Shown piece by piece: positions 37,206 through 47,177 of a stretch of 64,000 nucleotides of DNA (position 1 is its first letter; the number at the start of each line of letters is the position of its first letter). Under the pieces are notes generated by a model. That model saw nothing but the letters and a program-made list of their open reading frames with translations. It did not search any database and was not told the DNA's origin. The position numbers were made by a program, and so were the translations under genes. The stretch comes from Bacterioplanes sanyensis (GTDB lineage Bacteria > Pseudomonadota > Gammaproteobacteria > Pseudomonadales > Oceanobacteraceae): NCBI RefSeq assembly GCF_014652515.1, contig NZ_BMYY01000012.1, positions 1 through 64,000 on the forward strand, given 5' to 3'.

Positions 37206-38834
37206 ATGAGCTGGCTGAATAATCTCAGTGTGAAGCAAAAGTTATGGTTGCTGGTGGCAGCCGCATTAACCGGGGCTTTGCTATTACAGTTGGTTTCGGC
37301 TTGGCAAACCCGAGGTTACCTTTTAGATGGCCGCAAACAAGAGATTCGCGCCATGGTTGAGAATGCGGCCAGTCTAGTTGAACATTATTATCAACAACGC
37401 CAAGCCCTCGGGGAGCAGCAAGCTCAACGCCAGGCTTTTGCCGCTTTGCGTGCTTTGAGATACGACGACGGCAAGGGCTACTTTTGGGTCAACGACATGC
37501 GTCTGAACCTATTAATGCATCCGATGAAGCCCGCCAAAGAAGGCAACAACATGCGCCAAGTTACAGATGCCAGCGGCCAATATCATTGGCAGAGCATGGC
37601 GCAGGTAGTGAGCCAGCAAGGTGGCGGCTTTGTTCATTATACGTATCAAGGACCGCAGTTTGACTCACCTCGCGACAAGGTGTCGTATGTGCAGGCCTTT
37701 TCGCCTTGGGGCTGGGTCATTGGCACGGGGGTTTATACCCAAGATGTGCAACAGCGTTTTATGCAACTTGCTTGGCAATCGGCCCTGACACTGCTGGTGG
37801 TGCTGGTGTTTATTGTCGTGGCTGCAGGCAGTGTAGCCAGCAGCATCACTCGGCCCTTGGAGCAAATGGTAGCAACCATGACCGAAGTAGCCGCTGGTGA
37901 TTTACAGCGACCAGTGCACGCAGATCAGCGCCGCGATGAGTTGGGCGTGGCTCAACGAGCGTTTGCTAGTTTGACGGCCACCTTTAGGCAACTGATTCAG
38001 CACAGTCAGGGAGGGAATCAGGAAATTACCCGAGTTATAGAAAGCTCTGCGGTGGTATCCGAGCAAACCACTGCGGGTATGAATCGCCAATACGCCGAAA
38101 CAGACTCCTTAGCCGCAGCCATGGATGAGTTGGCGGCGACGCTACAGGAAATGTCAGGCAATACCTCAGATACCAGCCAGTTAACCCAGCAAGTGCATCA
38201 GCAAATTGACGACTCAAACCAGCGCATGCAACACACAGTAGAAGCTGTTGATGGTGTCGCGATAGCAGTCCGGCATGCCAGTGATGTCGTGACTAAGCTG
38301 GAGCAGGATGTGAAACAGATTGATACTATTTTGGCTGTTATTCGTAATATCTCCGAACAAACCAATTTGCTGGCATTGAATGCTGCGATTGAAGCCGCGC
38401 GCGCTGGTGAATCAGGGCGTGGTTTTGCCGTGGTAGCGGATGAAGTTCGCTCGCTGGCACAGCGCACCCATGAGTCGACAGAGCAAATTCGTAGCATGAC
38501 TGAGGGGTTACAAGCAGAGGCGCAGTCTGCAGTTGAGGTGATGAGCCAGAGTGTTGAGCAGGCCGAGCAGGGCGCTGATTTTGCCCGTCAAACTGGAGGC
38601 AGCCTAGAGCATGCGACAAGTAACGTTAATGCGGTGGCGAGCAGGGTGGTGCAAATTGCCGAAGCGGTGGCCCAGCAAGGCCAAGTGGTGGAGGAAATTC
38701 GTGGTAATGTTAACTCAATACGAGATATTGCACAGGATACGCGCGCTAGTGGTGAGTTGATGGAAGAGAATCGCCGCCGCTTGAGCGGCCTAATTCAATC
38801 AACGGCAGAGCTATTGCAGTTTTACCAAGTATGA
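37206..38834 (+). CDS. Methyl-accepting chemotaxis protein with periplasmic Cache domain
   Basis: This 542-residue chemoreceptor has a first membrane helix ([18 protein letters not shown], about residues 12-30) and a periplasmic single Cache domain ([35 protein letters not shown]). A second membrane helix follows ([19 protein letters not shown], about 185-205), then a HAMP domain ([18 protein letters not shown]). The cytoplasmic signalling tip ([20 protein letters not shown], about 380-400) matches the conserved hairpin core. No C-terminal CheR/CheB pentapeptide is present. The ligand is unknown; single Cache domains often bind small organic acids. It is transcribed alone. Confidence 0.93.
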   Translation: MSWLNNLSVKQKLWLLVAAALTGALLLQLVSAWQTRGYLLDGRKQEIRAMVENAASLVEHYYQQRQALGEQQAQRQAFAALRALRYDDGKGYFWVNDMRLNLLMHPMKPAKEGNNMRQVTDASGQYHWQSMAQVVSQQGGGFVHYTYQGPQFDSPRDKVSYVQAFSPWGWVIGTGVYTQDVQQRFMQLAWQSALTLLVVLVFIVVAAGSVASSITRPLEQMVATMTEVAAGDLQRPVHADQRRDELGVAQRAFASLTATFRQLIQHSQGGNQEITRVIESSAVVSEQTTAGMNRQYAETDSLAAAMDELAATLQEMSGNTSDTSQLTQQVHQQIDDSNQRMQHTVEAVDGVAIAVRHASDVVTKLEQDVKQIDTILAVIRNISEQTNLLALNAAIEAARAGESGRGFAVVADEVRSLAQRTHESTEQIRSMTEGLQAEAQSAVEVMSQSVEQAEQGADFARQTGGSLEHATSNVNAVASRVVQIAEAVAQQGQVVEEIRGNVNSIRDIAQDTRASGELMEENRRRLSGLIQSTAELLQFYQV

Positions 38835-38859
38835 AGCTAGAAGTGCGTGTGCTTTCAGT

Positions 38860-39006
38860 GTGCCAAACAAGTTCTTTGGCGTTGCCGTCAAGGCTAGGGA
38901 GGCAGGCCTTCATAGCGTCTAGCGATGTTGAAAAATCTACCATCACCGTCTTGCTCTGAAAGCCTGCTGCACTCGCGCAGAGCTGTGCAGAATTGTTCAT
39001 AGGGGC
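38860..39006 (-). repeat. MITE-like repeat, copy 2
   Basis: On the minus strand this 147-bp stretch has the family interior (AATTCTGCACAGCTCTGCGC, GTGCAGCAGGCTTTCAGA, GGTGATGGTAG, TTTCAACATCGC). Its left end is GCCCCTATGAACAATTC, close to GCACCTCTGAATAATTC of the others; the far end (AAACTTG..GGCAC type) is eroded. It lacks about 20 bp of interior against copy 1. It begins 26 bp after the stop of the chemoreceptor gene. Confidence 0.7.
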
Positions 39007-39079
39007 TTTAACGATCGCCCCGTGTGTAAGTCAAATCAATATGCATATTTGCTACATTAAAGTTGACTTTGATTTGCAC

Positions 39080-39805
39080 TCACTCAACGCCGTATTTTTT
39101 CATGATGGCATCGAAGGTGCCGTTGGCTTTGATCTCAGCCAACCCTTTATTAAAGGCATTGATGAGTTCTTCACTGCGGGCGTTGGCGATGCCTGACGTT
39201 ACGTGCAGTTTGTTTTCTGATAGTGCGTTTTCAGTAAAGCGAAAATCACTGGCGTTTAAACCGGCTTTTTTCATTTGCGACAGCGCGACGATTTCATCCT
39301 CTAAGGTCATGTCGATGCGCCCGGCTTTTAGCTTGCGTAGGTTGTTGGCGATGTCGTTGGCTTCTGGGCGAGAAAAGTGGGTGGCGGTTAAAAACTCATC
39401 GCCGTAGCCATAGCCGCGTACGATGCCCACGGATTTGCCGGTGAGGCTGTCCATGCCTGTGTATTCAAAGGTGTCGCTGGCGTTGGTGATGAACTTGACT
39501 TGGTTAATGGCGTAATGGTCGCTGTAGCGCAAGTAGGCTGAGCGCTCCTCTGTGTACCAGGTGCCGATGAGCAAGTCGGTATTGCCGTTTTTAACGTCGT
39601 CTATAGAGCGCGCCCAGGGCATGATTTTCATTTGAAAATCGTAGCCTTGGGTTTTCATGGCTTCGGTCACCACTTCCACCGAAATACCCGGTGGGTTGCC
39701 CTCTTGCACAAAAGGTGGCCAAGGGTCTTGAGCGCCGGTCACGGTTTGGGCATGGCTGGCCAGAGGCAAGAGCATCAGACTTATTAATGAGAGAAGTATA
39801 CGCAT
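39080..39805 (-). CDS. Periplasmic solute-binding protein linked to a chemoreceptor
   Basis: The 241-residue product has a signal peptide (MRILLSLISLMLLPLASHA) and a family-3 solute-binding domain (DPWPPFVQEGNPPGISVEVV; ARSIDDVKNGNTDLLIGTWYTEER; KSVGIVRGYGYGDEF; KLKAGRIDMTLEDEIVA). No ABC transporter genes are nearby. Its ATG lies 12 bp downstream of the stop codon of a chemoreceptor gene on the same strand, so the two are one operon. It probably presents a ligand to that receptor, like other binding-protein-dependent chemoreceptors (inference). Confidence 0.85.
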   Translation of the reverse strand: MRILLSLISLMLLPLASHAQTVTGAQDPWPPFVQEGNPPGISVEVVTEAMKTQGYDFQMKIMPWARSIDDVKNGNTDLLIGTWYTEERSAYLRYSDHYAINQVKFITNASDTFEYTGMDSLTGKSVGIVRGYGYGDEFLTATHFSRPEANDIANNLRKLKAGRIDMTLEDEIVALSQMKKAGLNASDFRFTENALSENKLHVTSGIANARSEELINAFNKGLAEIKANGTFDAIMKKYGVE

Positions 39806-39817
39806 CGGTTTATCTCC

Positions 39818-41353
39818 TTAAGATTCGACCTTAAAGCGTTGCAGCTGGCGCAGTACTGAGTCGGCCAGTTGGCTGACCTGCTCTGCATTGGCTGACGAAT
39901 CGGCAGCGAGTTGGTGCATGGAAGAGGCGCTGCCAGAAACCTCTTCGATGATGTTGCTCATGTCTGTCACCGCAGATGTCTGCTCGCCAGTCGCTTGGCC
40001 GATTTGACGATTGCAGTCGGCGGTTTCAGCGCTGACGCGGCGAATATCACTCATGGCATTGTCGGCGTCTTGGCACAGGGTTACGGTGCTGCGTGTTTCT
40101 TCACTGAGGGTGCGCAAGCCTGTTTCTAGTTTTTGGCTGACTTGGCGCATGGTGCCAATGTGCTGATCAATCTCATCGGTCGATTGCTCAGTGCGTACGG
40201 ATAGGTTGCGAACTTCGTCTGCGACGACGGCAAAGCCACGGCCAGCCTCGCCAGCGCGGGCGGCTTCAATGGCGGCATTGAGCGCTAGCAGGTTGGTTTG
40301 CTCAGCGATAGAACGAATTACACCCAATATGTCACTGATTTGCTGCCCCTCTGCAATTAGCTGGTTGGCACTTGCGCTGACGGTTGTAATTTGCGCCACC
40401 AGTTCATCCACGCGTTGAACCAGTTGTTCGATAACTTCGACGCCTTTGTCTGACGCCTGTTCTGTGGCTGAAATTTTATCTAGGGCGGATTGAGCCTGTT
40501 CATCAATGGTCAAAATAGACTGGCGAAAGTGCTCACTGGTGGAGCGCATATTGGCCAAGGTATGTTGCTGCTGTTCGCTGTAATGGTTGGTCTCCGCCGC
40601 TTGCTGGCGTGCACTGTTGGCTTGCGCTTCTAGAGCACGGGCATCTTGGGTGGTTTGCTGCACAATGGTTTGTACTGAGCCAATGAAGCGATTGATACCA
40701 TCACTGAGCGGCTTCAGCTCGCGAGCACGTGGCTCGGGCAGGCGCCGAGTTAGGTCACCGTCACCGCGGTCGATGGCTTCCACTTCAGCGGCGATACGCT
40801 GCAAAGGGCGCATCAAAGTGCGTTGCAATAGCAGCACTAACAGTAATGCGATCACCAAGTTGAGTGCGACCACCAGCGCTATCTGGCGCCACAACAGTGC
40901 CTGCAGCTGTGGCTCAATGATGCTGGGGTCTACATAGTAACGCGCACTGCCGACTTCATTGCTATCGCCATACTCTTCGTGCACCAGTGGAAACTCGCGT
41001 ACGTCAAAGCCGACGGGAGGGTCTTCGAGGGTAGTTAATGGTTGTTCCTCATTGGAGGGGTCGAGGGTCAACAGCTCGCGACGATCCCCATCGGTATTGA
41101 GCAGTTCGATGGCGATGATGCCTTCGTAGGCTAGTTCAGACTGTATTACCGAGCGCACCATGTCGTCATCAAAGTTCCACATCGGTGCCGGTAGACTCAA
41201 CTGTGCCCGTTGGCTAGAGGCCACTAATTGCCGCTCGAAGTTGCTCAATAATGCTGAGCGCGATTGTTGATAGCTATAAAAGCCAAATCCGGCTAACAGC
41301 AGGGTAACGGCCAGCATGAGTTGTAAGGCAAGGCGTAAGCGAACGCTGTACAT
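39818..41353 (-). CDS. Methyl-accepting chemotaxis protein
   Basis: This 511-residue chemoreceptor has a first membrane helix ([19 protein letters not shown], about residues 7-26) and a periplasmic sensing region of about 125 residues ([34 protein letters not shown]). The second helix is about 160-180 ([19 protein letters not shown]). HAMP ([23 protein letters not shown]) and the signalling core ([20 protein letters not shown]) follow, then [18 protein letters not shown]. There is no CheR pentapeptide. It is coupled to the downstream solute-binding protein gene, a likely ligand-binding partner. Confidence 0.93.
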   Translation of the reverse strand: MYSVRLRLALQLMLAVTLLLAGFGFYSYQQSRSALLSNFERQLVASSQRAQLSLPAPMWNFDDDMVRSVIQSELAYEGIIAIELLNTDGDRRELLTLDPSNEEQPLTTLEDPPVGFDVREFPLVHEEYGDSNEVGSARYYVDPSIIEPQLQALLWRQIALVVALNLVIALLLVLLLQRTLMRPLQRIAAEVEAIDRGDGDLTRRLPEPRARELKPLSDGINRFIGSVQTIVQQTTQDARALEAQANSARQQAAETNHYSEQQQHTLANMRSTSEHFRQSILTIDEQAQSALDKISATEQASDKGVEVIEQLVQRVDELVAQITTVSASANQLIAEGQQISDILGVIRSIAEQTNLLALNAAIEAARAGEAGRGFAVVADEVRNLSVRTEQSTDEIDQHIGTMRQVSQKLETGLRTLSEETRSTVTLCQDADNAMSDIRRVSAETADCNRQIGQATGEQTSAVTDMSNIIEEVSGSASSMHQLAADSSANAEQVSQLADSVLRQLQRFKVES

Positions 41354-41544
41354 ACGCGATCTCAGAGAATACTAATAATGTCAGAGTAGGTTAGCCGTGG
41401 AGTAATTCCAGTGCTGGATGTGCTTGCACGAGAGCGCCCATATCAGCACAGCGCTACTGCAATACCCACACGAAACCCATTGTCGCTATTGGGTGTATAA
41501 GTATTGTATAGTGTTTGCTTTCTACGTTTGCTGAGGAGCACGCT

Positions 41545-41718
41545 ATGTTTTCTTTGTTCAAAACCGATCCGGTCAAAAAGCTGCGCAAACAGTACGAGCA
41601 AAAGCTAGAGCAAGCCATGCATGCGCAGCGCAATGGTGACATTCGTAGCTATTCCGAAATCACCACTGAGGCAGAAGCCATTTACAAAGAAATTCAAAAA
41701 CTCGAAGGGCAGTCATAG
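41545..41718 (+). CDS. Small DUF6435/Lacal_2735-type protein
   Basis: This 57-residue protein (MFSLFKTDPVKKLRKQYEQK; AMHAQRNGDIRSYSEITTEA) matches a short, widespread family found in many marine bacteria, annotated as Lacal_2735 or DUF6435. It is a helical, highly charged protein that probably forms a coiled coil; its function is unknown. ATG at 41545 follows GAGGAGCACGCT. The 10 extra upstream codons of the frame lack a binding site. It stands alone, with a MITE-like repeat about 90 bp downstream. Confidence 0.8.
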   Translation: MFSLFKTDPVKKLRKQYEQKLEQAMHAQRNGDIRSYSEITTEAEAIYKEIQKLEGQS

Positions 41719-41805
41719 GCGAGCTCAAGGCGCGGAGCGCCTCTTAACCTACCTTGGCCCACCTTCTGATCAAAACGGCCGCGCTATGGCGGCTGTTTTT
41801 CCTAG

Positions 41806-41952
41806 GGCACCCCTGAATAAGCTTGCACAGCTATGCGCGAGTGCAGCAGGCTTTCAAAACAAGGCGTGTATGACAGGAAATTTCCAGAACTTTTCAATAT
41901 TAGCAGCGCCGGTATGGCGGCCGGAGACTGTACCCGATTATTCTGAGGCACT
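41806..41952 (+). repeat. MITE-like repeat, copy 3
   Basis: This 147-bp element has ends GGCACCCCTGAATAAG and TTATTCTGAGGCAC, imperfect terminal inverted repeats. The interior (TTGCACAGCTATGCGCGAGT, GCAGCAGGCTTTCAAAACAA, TTTTCAATATTAGC) aligns with copies 1 and 2. It lies in the 413-bp gap between the DUF6435 gene and the PhoX gene. No other feature was recognised in this gap except a short GC hairpin AGGCGCGGAGCGCCT at 41730-41744. Confidence 0.7.
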
Positions 41953-42131
41953 CTAAGCCTTCGCTTCCCGGCAGTCGCAATACTTTTCTCATTTAGTAGT
42001 TGACGTTACTTGTCATTTCTTGGTGAACGCTCACATATACATACTTTTCCGATATTTGCGGTCACGGCTCTGACATATTGGTCGCTTAGCTTTTTTGCCA
42101 GCAATAACAATATGTGTGAGAGAGGCAGGCC

Positions 42132-44171
42132 ATGAGTGACAGCGAGCAGCAGTTGCGCCAGCAAGAAGGCGCTAATTACGAACCAGAAATGAACCGGTCG
42201 GGCAATACGCCGATGGCGCAAGTCATTGAGACCCGTTTATCTCGGCGCTCGGTATTGCAAAGCTTAGTAGGGGCGACCGCCGCAAGCTTTATGGGGGTTG
42301 GTCTAGCTGGTTGTGGCAGTGATGATGACAGCGGCAGTGATGAAAGCAACAGCCATGCTGATGCGCCACGTATCGGTTTTAATGCCATTGCTACCTCGCG
42401 GGCAGATACCGTGACTTTGCCAGAGGGTTATCAATGGGCACCGCTGATTCCCTGGGGCACACCGATTACCGGCAGCTACCCGGATTACCGCAGCGATGGC
42501 AGCAACAGCGGCGAGGAGGCGTTGCAACAGATTGGCTCTAACCATGACGGTATGCACTACTTCCCGCTGAATGGCTCGTCTGAGCATGGTTTGCTGGTGG
42601 TGAATCACGAATACATCGACCATAACGTTTTACACGCCAACCCAGCGACCAGTTTGCCACTGCCCCAAGATCACGTATTAAAAGAAATGGCATCCCATGG
42701 GGTGTCGGTAGTGGAGGTACAGCGCTCAGCGGCCGGTGGCTCCCATTGGGAGGTGGTGCGCGGTGCTTACAATCGTCGTATTACCGCCTTGACCGAAATG
42801 GAAATGACGGGTCCGGTGCGCGGTAACGATAAGTTAAAAACGGCCTACAGCCCAGACGGTACTCGCACACGCGGCACCATTAATAATTGTTCGCATGGCT
42901 TTACCCCTTGGGGGACTTATCTGACCTGCGAAGAAAACTTTCGTGGCTATTTTCACAACACCTCGCAGAATGTTGCTGCACAACCGCGCGAGCAGTCGCG
43001 CTACGGCATTGCCAACGCCGATGATGCGGGCAGCTGGTACAACTGGGATAAAATCGACAGCCATTTGCCTCGAGGCATGAGTGAGCGCTTTGATGTTAGC
43101 CCCAGTGGTGATGGCGCCAATGCGGACTACCGCAACGAGTGCAACAACTTTGGCTGGATTGTAGAGATTGATCCATTTGACCCGTATTCGACGCCGAAAA
43201 AACGCACGGCATTGGGACGCTTTGCCCATGAGGGCATTGTCTTTGCCCAGCCCAAAGTCGGTGAGCCGGTGGTGTTTTATTCCGGTGACGATGCACGCTT
43301 TGAATACATTTATAAGTTCGTCAGTAAAGCGCTGTACCGCGAGGGCATTAGCGGCGATGAAGTGATGAACGAAGGTACCTTATATGCCGCTAAGTTTAAT
43401 GGCGATGGCAACGGCGAGTGGCTGCCGCTGGATATTAATGACCCAGGTTTTCAGGCTAAAGCCAGTGCCGCCAACGTTCGTTTTTCGAACCAAGGCGATG
43501 TGTTAATCAATGCCCGCACGGCGGCGGATGTTGCTGGTGCAACGCCGATGGATCGCCCAGAGTGGGGGGCTGTGTGTCCGCGCACTGGCATGGTGTATTT
43601 CACCTTGACTAATAACACGCGGCGTGAAGACAGCCAGACCGATGCGCCCAACCCTCGTGCCAATAACAGCACGGGCCACATTATTCGCTGGTCCGAGGGG
43701 GAAGGCACAGGCTTCAGTTGGGATATCTTCCTGCTGGGTGGTCACAAAGGTGAAGGCAAGGTGCTGCCCAATACTGCGCAACAAGCGGCATTGGACGACA
43801 GTAACTTACTCTCGTGCCCAGATGGCTTATGGTTTGACGACAGCGGCCTGATGTGGATTCAAACGGATATGTCTGGCTCCATGCTGGCGGGCAGCAATGC
43901 CGCCGGTGACTTTGGCAATAATCAGATGTTGGCGGCAGAGCCTGATACAGGGATCATCAAACGCTTCTTGACCGGCCCTAACAACTGTGAAGTTAGCGGT
44001 GTGGTCATGACGCCTGACCGGCGCACCATGTTTGTTAACCTGCAGCATCCGGGCGGTGATTCTGAGCCTGGCGCCTTTACCAGCCATTTCCCAGCCAACG
44101 ATGGCTTTAGCCGGCCACGCTCAACCACGGTGGTCATTACGCGCAAAGACGGCGGCCTTATCGGTAGTTAA
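42132..44171 (+). CDS. PhoX-family (DUF839) secreted phosphatase
   Basis: This 679-residue protein is exported by the Tat pathway: SRRSVLQ at residues 37-43 is a twin-arginine motif, followed by a hydrophobic stretch and a lipobox GLAGC (Cys about 61). A Ser/Asp-rich linker comes next, then the DUF839/PhoX domain. The domain shows YWKWVN-like repeats of a six-bladed propeller: GMHYFPLNGSSEHGLLVVNHEY, CSHGFTPWGTYLTCEENFRGYF, GRFAHEGIVF and GLWFDDSGLMWIQTDMSG. PhoX enzymes are calcium- and iron-dependent monoesterases of marine bacteria, used under phosphate shortage. A Pho box was not clearly visible upstream. A terminator follows. Confidence 0.88.
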   Translation: MSDSEQQLRQQEGANYEPEMNRSGNTPMAQVIETRLSRRSVLQSLVGATAASFMGVGLAGCGSDDDSGSDESNSHADAPRIGFNAIATSRADTVTLPEGYQWAPLIPWGTPITGSYPDYRSDGSNSGEEALQQIGSNHDGMHYFPLNGSSEHGLLVVNHEYIDHNVLHANPATSLPLPQDHVLKEMASHGVSVVEVQRSAAGGSHWEVVRGAYNRRITALTEMEMTGPVRGNDKLKTAYSPDGTRTRGTINNCSHGFTPWGTYLTCEENFRGYFHNTSQNVAAQPREQSRYGIANADDAGSWYNWDKIDSHLPRGMSERFDVSPSGDGANADYRNECNNFGWIVEIDPFDPYSTPKKRTALGRFAHEGIVFAQPKVGEPVVFYSGDDARFEYIYKFVSKALYREGISGDEVMNEGTLYAAKFNGDGNGEWLPLDINDPGFQAKASAANVRFSNQGDVLINARTAADVAGATPMDRPEWGAVCPRTGMVYFTLTNNTRREDSQTDAPNPRANNSTGHIIRWSEGEGTGFSWDIFLLGGHKGEGKVLPNTAQQAALDDSNLLSCPDGLWFDDSGLMWIQTDMSGSMLAGSNAAGDFGNNQMLAAEPDTGIIKRFLTGPNNCEVSGVVMTPDRRTMFVNLQHPGGDSEPGAFTSHFPANDGFSRPRSTTVVITRKDGGLIGS

Positions 44172-44181
44172 ATAGGGCGCA

Positions 44182-44212
44182 TAAAAAAACCGGGCGGCTA
44201 CGCCCGGTTTTT
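44182..44212. terminator. Bidirectional terminator
   Basis: AAAAAAACCGGGCG-GCTA-CGCCCGGTTTTTT works in both directions between the converging PhoX and PmbA genes. Confidence 0.9.
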
Positions 44213-44222
44213 TGTTGGCGGC

Positions 44223-45488
44223 TTAAGAGAACTTCAGCCCTTGCACTTTTAACCAAGGCAGCTGGTGTGAGCCGTAATCGGTGACATCGCGGCTGATGGC
44301 GACAATGTCTTGCAGCATTTGCGCTACGTTACCCGTGATCATGGTTTCTGACAGCGCAGTGCTGCGCTCGCCATTTTCCAGCAGGAAGCTGTTTTTAATC
44401 ACACCGGAGAAATCGCCGTTAGCGGCAGGGCTACCCATCGACAAGCGACCCACCAAGGCGCCTTTTTTCACGCCGGCGACCATTTCTGTGCGGCTGATAT
44501 CGCCGCCTTCAATGGCCCAAGCCGAGCTGACGGGCGTGTGCGGCAAGTCCAGTTTGCGGCTGCCGTAGTAGCTCGGCAGCAGCGAGGTTAACTTACCGTT
44601 TTCTACCAAGGTGATCGGCTCGGCGACAAAGCCTTCGCCATTAAACGGATTCACGCCTGAGCCTTGCAGGTGCTGACGAACGGTGAGCAGCGAGCTGGCA
44701 ATGTTGCTACCAACACTGTTTTGATACACCGAGGTGCCACTGATCAGCGAGTAGTCGCTGACTTGGTCCAGCAGCCATTCGAGTAAATCCATGACCGCCA
44801 TGGGCGTCAAAATGACATCGCCGACAAACTTTTCACCCAGTAAGCGGTTTTGTGTTTCTTGAACGCTGTTTTCGATCAGATTTTCCAGCTCAAAATGCTC
44901 AATTAATTGCTCTGGCAAGGCATCCATAGAGCCGCCGGTGTAATTAAATGAGCTGGTGCCGTGTTCATCTTTACTCGACCCCATCAGCGATACATCGTAA
45001 CTGCCGATGCTGGACTTCAGCTCGGTGTTTTTCGAGGTTACCAGCACGGTGGTGTCCAAGCTGTGCTTAACGGCCGCCTCTTCGACCTGGAAGGTCGGGT
45101 AGCGCTCGCTGCGCAAAGCCAAAAAGTTTTGCACGACCGCGGCCATGGCTTCGCGGTCGACCGTGGTTGGGCCTTTGCTGAATTCACCTGTTTGTTCAGG
45201 GGCAACGGCATTGGCTTCATCTTGCGGCGCGGTGGCGACATCGCGAATCATGTTGGCGATCACGTCGCTAATGGCACCGTCGGTCAGGTTAGAAACGCTG
45301 GCCGTGACTTTGCGCTGATCTTTAATACCCAGCAGCGCCATGGTTTGGTTGCTGGTGCTGCGCATCAGGCTGGCGTGATTGTGCGCCACGTTGAGCTCAT
45401 GGCTGTCACTTTCGGTAATGGTCACTCGGGCGTCATCAAAGCCGGCTTGCAGCAGTTGCGCCAGCGTATCTTTTGCCAAGGCTTTCAT
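44223..45488 (-). CDS. PmbA/TldE-family metalloprotease subunit, divergent
   Basis: This 421-residue protein belongs to the TldE (PmbA) side of the TldD/TldE family: LLGIKDQRKVTASVSNLT in the N-terminal domain, and DLLEWLLDQVSDYSLISGTSVYQ, GSGVNPFNGEGFVAEPITLVENG and SGVIKNSFLLENGE in the C-terminal domain. TldE lacks the metal site; it forms a heterodimer with TldD. The C-terminus (QLPWLKVQGLKFS) is not the E. coli PmbA one, so this looks like a paralogous pair rather than the housekeeping TldD/TldE. Its ATG overlaps the stop of the tldD-like gene by one base (TAATG), so translation is coupled. Confidence 0.8.
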   Translation of the reverse strand: MKALAKDTLAQLLQAGFDDARVTITESDSHELNVAHNHASLMRSTSNQTMALLGIKDQRKVTASVSNLTDGAISDVIANMIRDVATAPQDEANAVAPEQTGEFSKGPTTVDREAMAAVVQNFLALRSERYPTFQVEEAAVKHSLDTTVLVTSKNTELKSSIGSYDVSLMGSSKDEHGTSSFNYTGGSMDALPEQLIEHFELENLIENSVQETQNRLLGEKFVGDVILTPMAVMDLLEWLLDQVSDYSLISGTSVYQNSVGSNIASSLLTVRQHLQGSGVNPFNGEGFVAEPITLVENGKLTSLLPSYYGSRKLDLPHTPVSSAWAIEGGDISRTEMVAGVKKGALVGRLSMGSPAANGDFSGVIKNSFLLENGERSTALSETMITGNVAQMLQDIVAISRDVTDYGSHQLPWLKVQGLKFS

Positions 45489-46846
45489 TATTCACCTCCC
45501 AGTTGTGCTTTGGCGCGCAGGGCAGGGCCGCCCATGGAAACCACCATGGGTTGTTTTTTGCCGCAATAGCCTGAGCATTCCCAGTGCATATCGTCAGAGA
45601 CGGCGTCCACGGTTTGCAGCATTTTAATCGCCGAGCCAGACAGGGTGGTGTCTTTGATGGCGCGGCCCAACTTACCATTTTTGATTTCGTAACCAAGGCT
45701 AATGCCAAACATAAACTCGGTGGTGGTGTCAGCTTGGCCATTGCCGGTTTTCAGCAAGTAATAGCCATCTTCCACCTCGGCCAGCATGTTTTCCAGCTTG
45801 CTGGTGCCCGGCATAATGGCGGTGTTGCGCATGCGAATGAGTGGCTCGTCATCCGGAGCGTAGGCACGAGCATTACCGGTGGCGCGGTTATCAAATTGAG
45901 CGGCGGTTTCGCGGCTGTGCATAAAGTCGGTGAGAATACCGTCTTTAATGAGCGTGACATCTTCGGCTGGTGTGCCTTCGTCGTCGGCATACACTGGCAC
46001 CAGCAGCTCTTCACCACGGAAGCTGTGGGCCAGATCCATCATGGTGACCAAATCGCTGGCGATGCGCTGGCCACGCAAATCACCGGTAACGGCGCCGCCG
46101 AGGACTAGGTCTGCTTCACATGGATGCCCCATGGCCTCGTGCGCCAGCATACCGGCCAGATCGGCGGCCAGAACGATGGTTTGCAAACCGCCTTTGGCGT
46201 GCACCGCTTCACGCTTGGCCATCAGGTGCTGATACAGCTGGTCGAGCTGCTCTTCTATGCGTTGCAGCGACATATCCAGGTCGCCAAAGCTGCCTTTGCC
46301 ACTGAGCACTTCCATCAATTCGACGGGTTTGTCGTCTTTGTCTTTAACCGTCAGGCTGATGTAGCACTGGGCGCGGGCAATTTCGTTGTAGGCGCGTGCG
46401 CCCTGGCTGTTTTGCACGTATTTATCATGGTGCTCATCCATCGACGCCACGGTGACGGAGGCAATGTCTTTATAGCGGCTGTGCACCAGCTCATTAACGG
46501 CTTGTTGCCATTCGATAATTTGCTCGCTGCTCCAGCTCGGCTGGCCGTTAAAACGGTGCTCGCCTTGGTAAGCTGCGGTCGGCAGGCGTTGCTGTTTGCC
46601 GCCAAATACTTGCATGGCTTTGGCATTGGCCAGAGCAATGTTACTCAGATCGTTGCTGGCGGCAGCTTGGGTAGACGAGGCAAAGCCCCAATACCCTTGT
46701 TGGAAAACACGAGCACTGTGGCCTACCAGATGGGTGCTGTCGTTGGCGACCAAACTGCCATCGACCATCACCAGGCGGCGCTTGCGCAGCTCGTGGTAGC
46801 GGGTTTCGTTGTAATCGCCCGCATTGGAAAAGTCAGTGAAAGACAT
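45488..46846 (-). CDS. TldD-family metalloprotease, divergent
   Basis: This 452-residue protein has the TldD zinc motif HEAMGH (in AGMLAHEAMGHPCEADLVLGG), with a further Cys in CSGYCGKKQ near the C-terminus as in E. coli TldD. TldD/TldE degrade unfolded peptides and mature some ribosomally made peptides such as microcin B17. The sequence differs from E. coli TldD in the loop after the zinc site (GGAVTGDLRGQRIASDLVT) and in its length, about 30 residues shorter. ATG at 46846 follows AAGGAT; the family start MSFTDF supports it. It is the first gene of the two-gene operon. Confidence 0.82.
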   Translation of the reverse strand: MSFTDFSNAGDYNETRYHELRKRRLVMVDGSLVANDSTHLVGHSARVFQQGYWGFASSTQAAASNDLSNIALANAKAMQVFGGKQQRLPTAAYQGEHRFNGQPSWSSEQIIEWQQAVNELVHSRYKDIASVTVASMDEHHDKYVQNSQGARAYNEIARAQCYISLTVKDKDDKPVELMEVLSGKGSFGDLDMSLQRIEEQLDQLYQHLMAKREAVHAKGGLQTIVLAADLAGMLAHEAMGHPCEADLVLGGAVTGDLRGQRIASDLVTMMDLAHSFRGEELLVPVYADDEGTPAEDVTLIKDGILTDFMHSRETAAQFDNRATGNARAYAPDDEPLIRMRNTAIMPGTSKLENMLAEVEDGYYLLKTGNGQADTTTEFMFGISLGYEIKNGKLGRAIKDTTLSGSAIKMLQTVDAVSDDMHWECSGYCGKKQPMVVSMGGPALRAKAQLGGE

Positions 46847-47177
46847 AAAGGATTCCTTGCACTTATGCATAAAAGGCATCGGCAGCGGGCAAGCTAGCCA
46901 GCCGCGAGTGCCTGTTTCGTGACGCGGCTATTAAACCAGAAAGCAGGGGGGGAATGTCAGGGCCTGGCGGGCCGAGCGGCAAGGGTCGCTAGCCGCTTGC
47001 CCAAACCTGTTTGCCCGCTTTCGCTGGTGGTGAGTTGCGCAACGCGTCACGAAGGCGCTTGCCGCGTAATGGCGATACTCGCATCCGCTGCCAAGTTATT
47101 GCACACTGAGGGCCGCGGCGTGGCCGCATTTCTGGCCGCCTGGTGCGGCACCATGACTGCGAGAATGGAGAAGCAGA
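46847..47177. other. Intergenic region between tldD-like and DUF4870 genes
   Basis: This 331-bp, GC-rich stretch lies between divergent genes. It contains short inverted repeats (GGCAAG..CTTGCC around 46979-47002). No gene or consensus promoter was recognised. Confidence 0.35.

Noticed and set aside
38746-39000. Minus-strand ORF of 84 codons with the peptide AQLCASAAGFQ
   Set aside because: It spans a MITE copy and the end of the chemoreceptor gene; the peptide recurs in the other copies because the DNA repeats.
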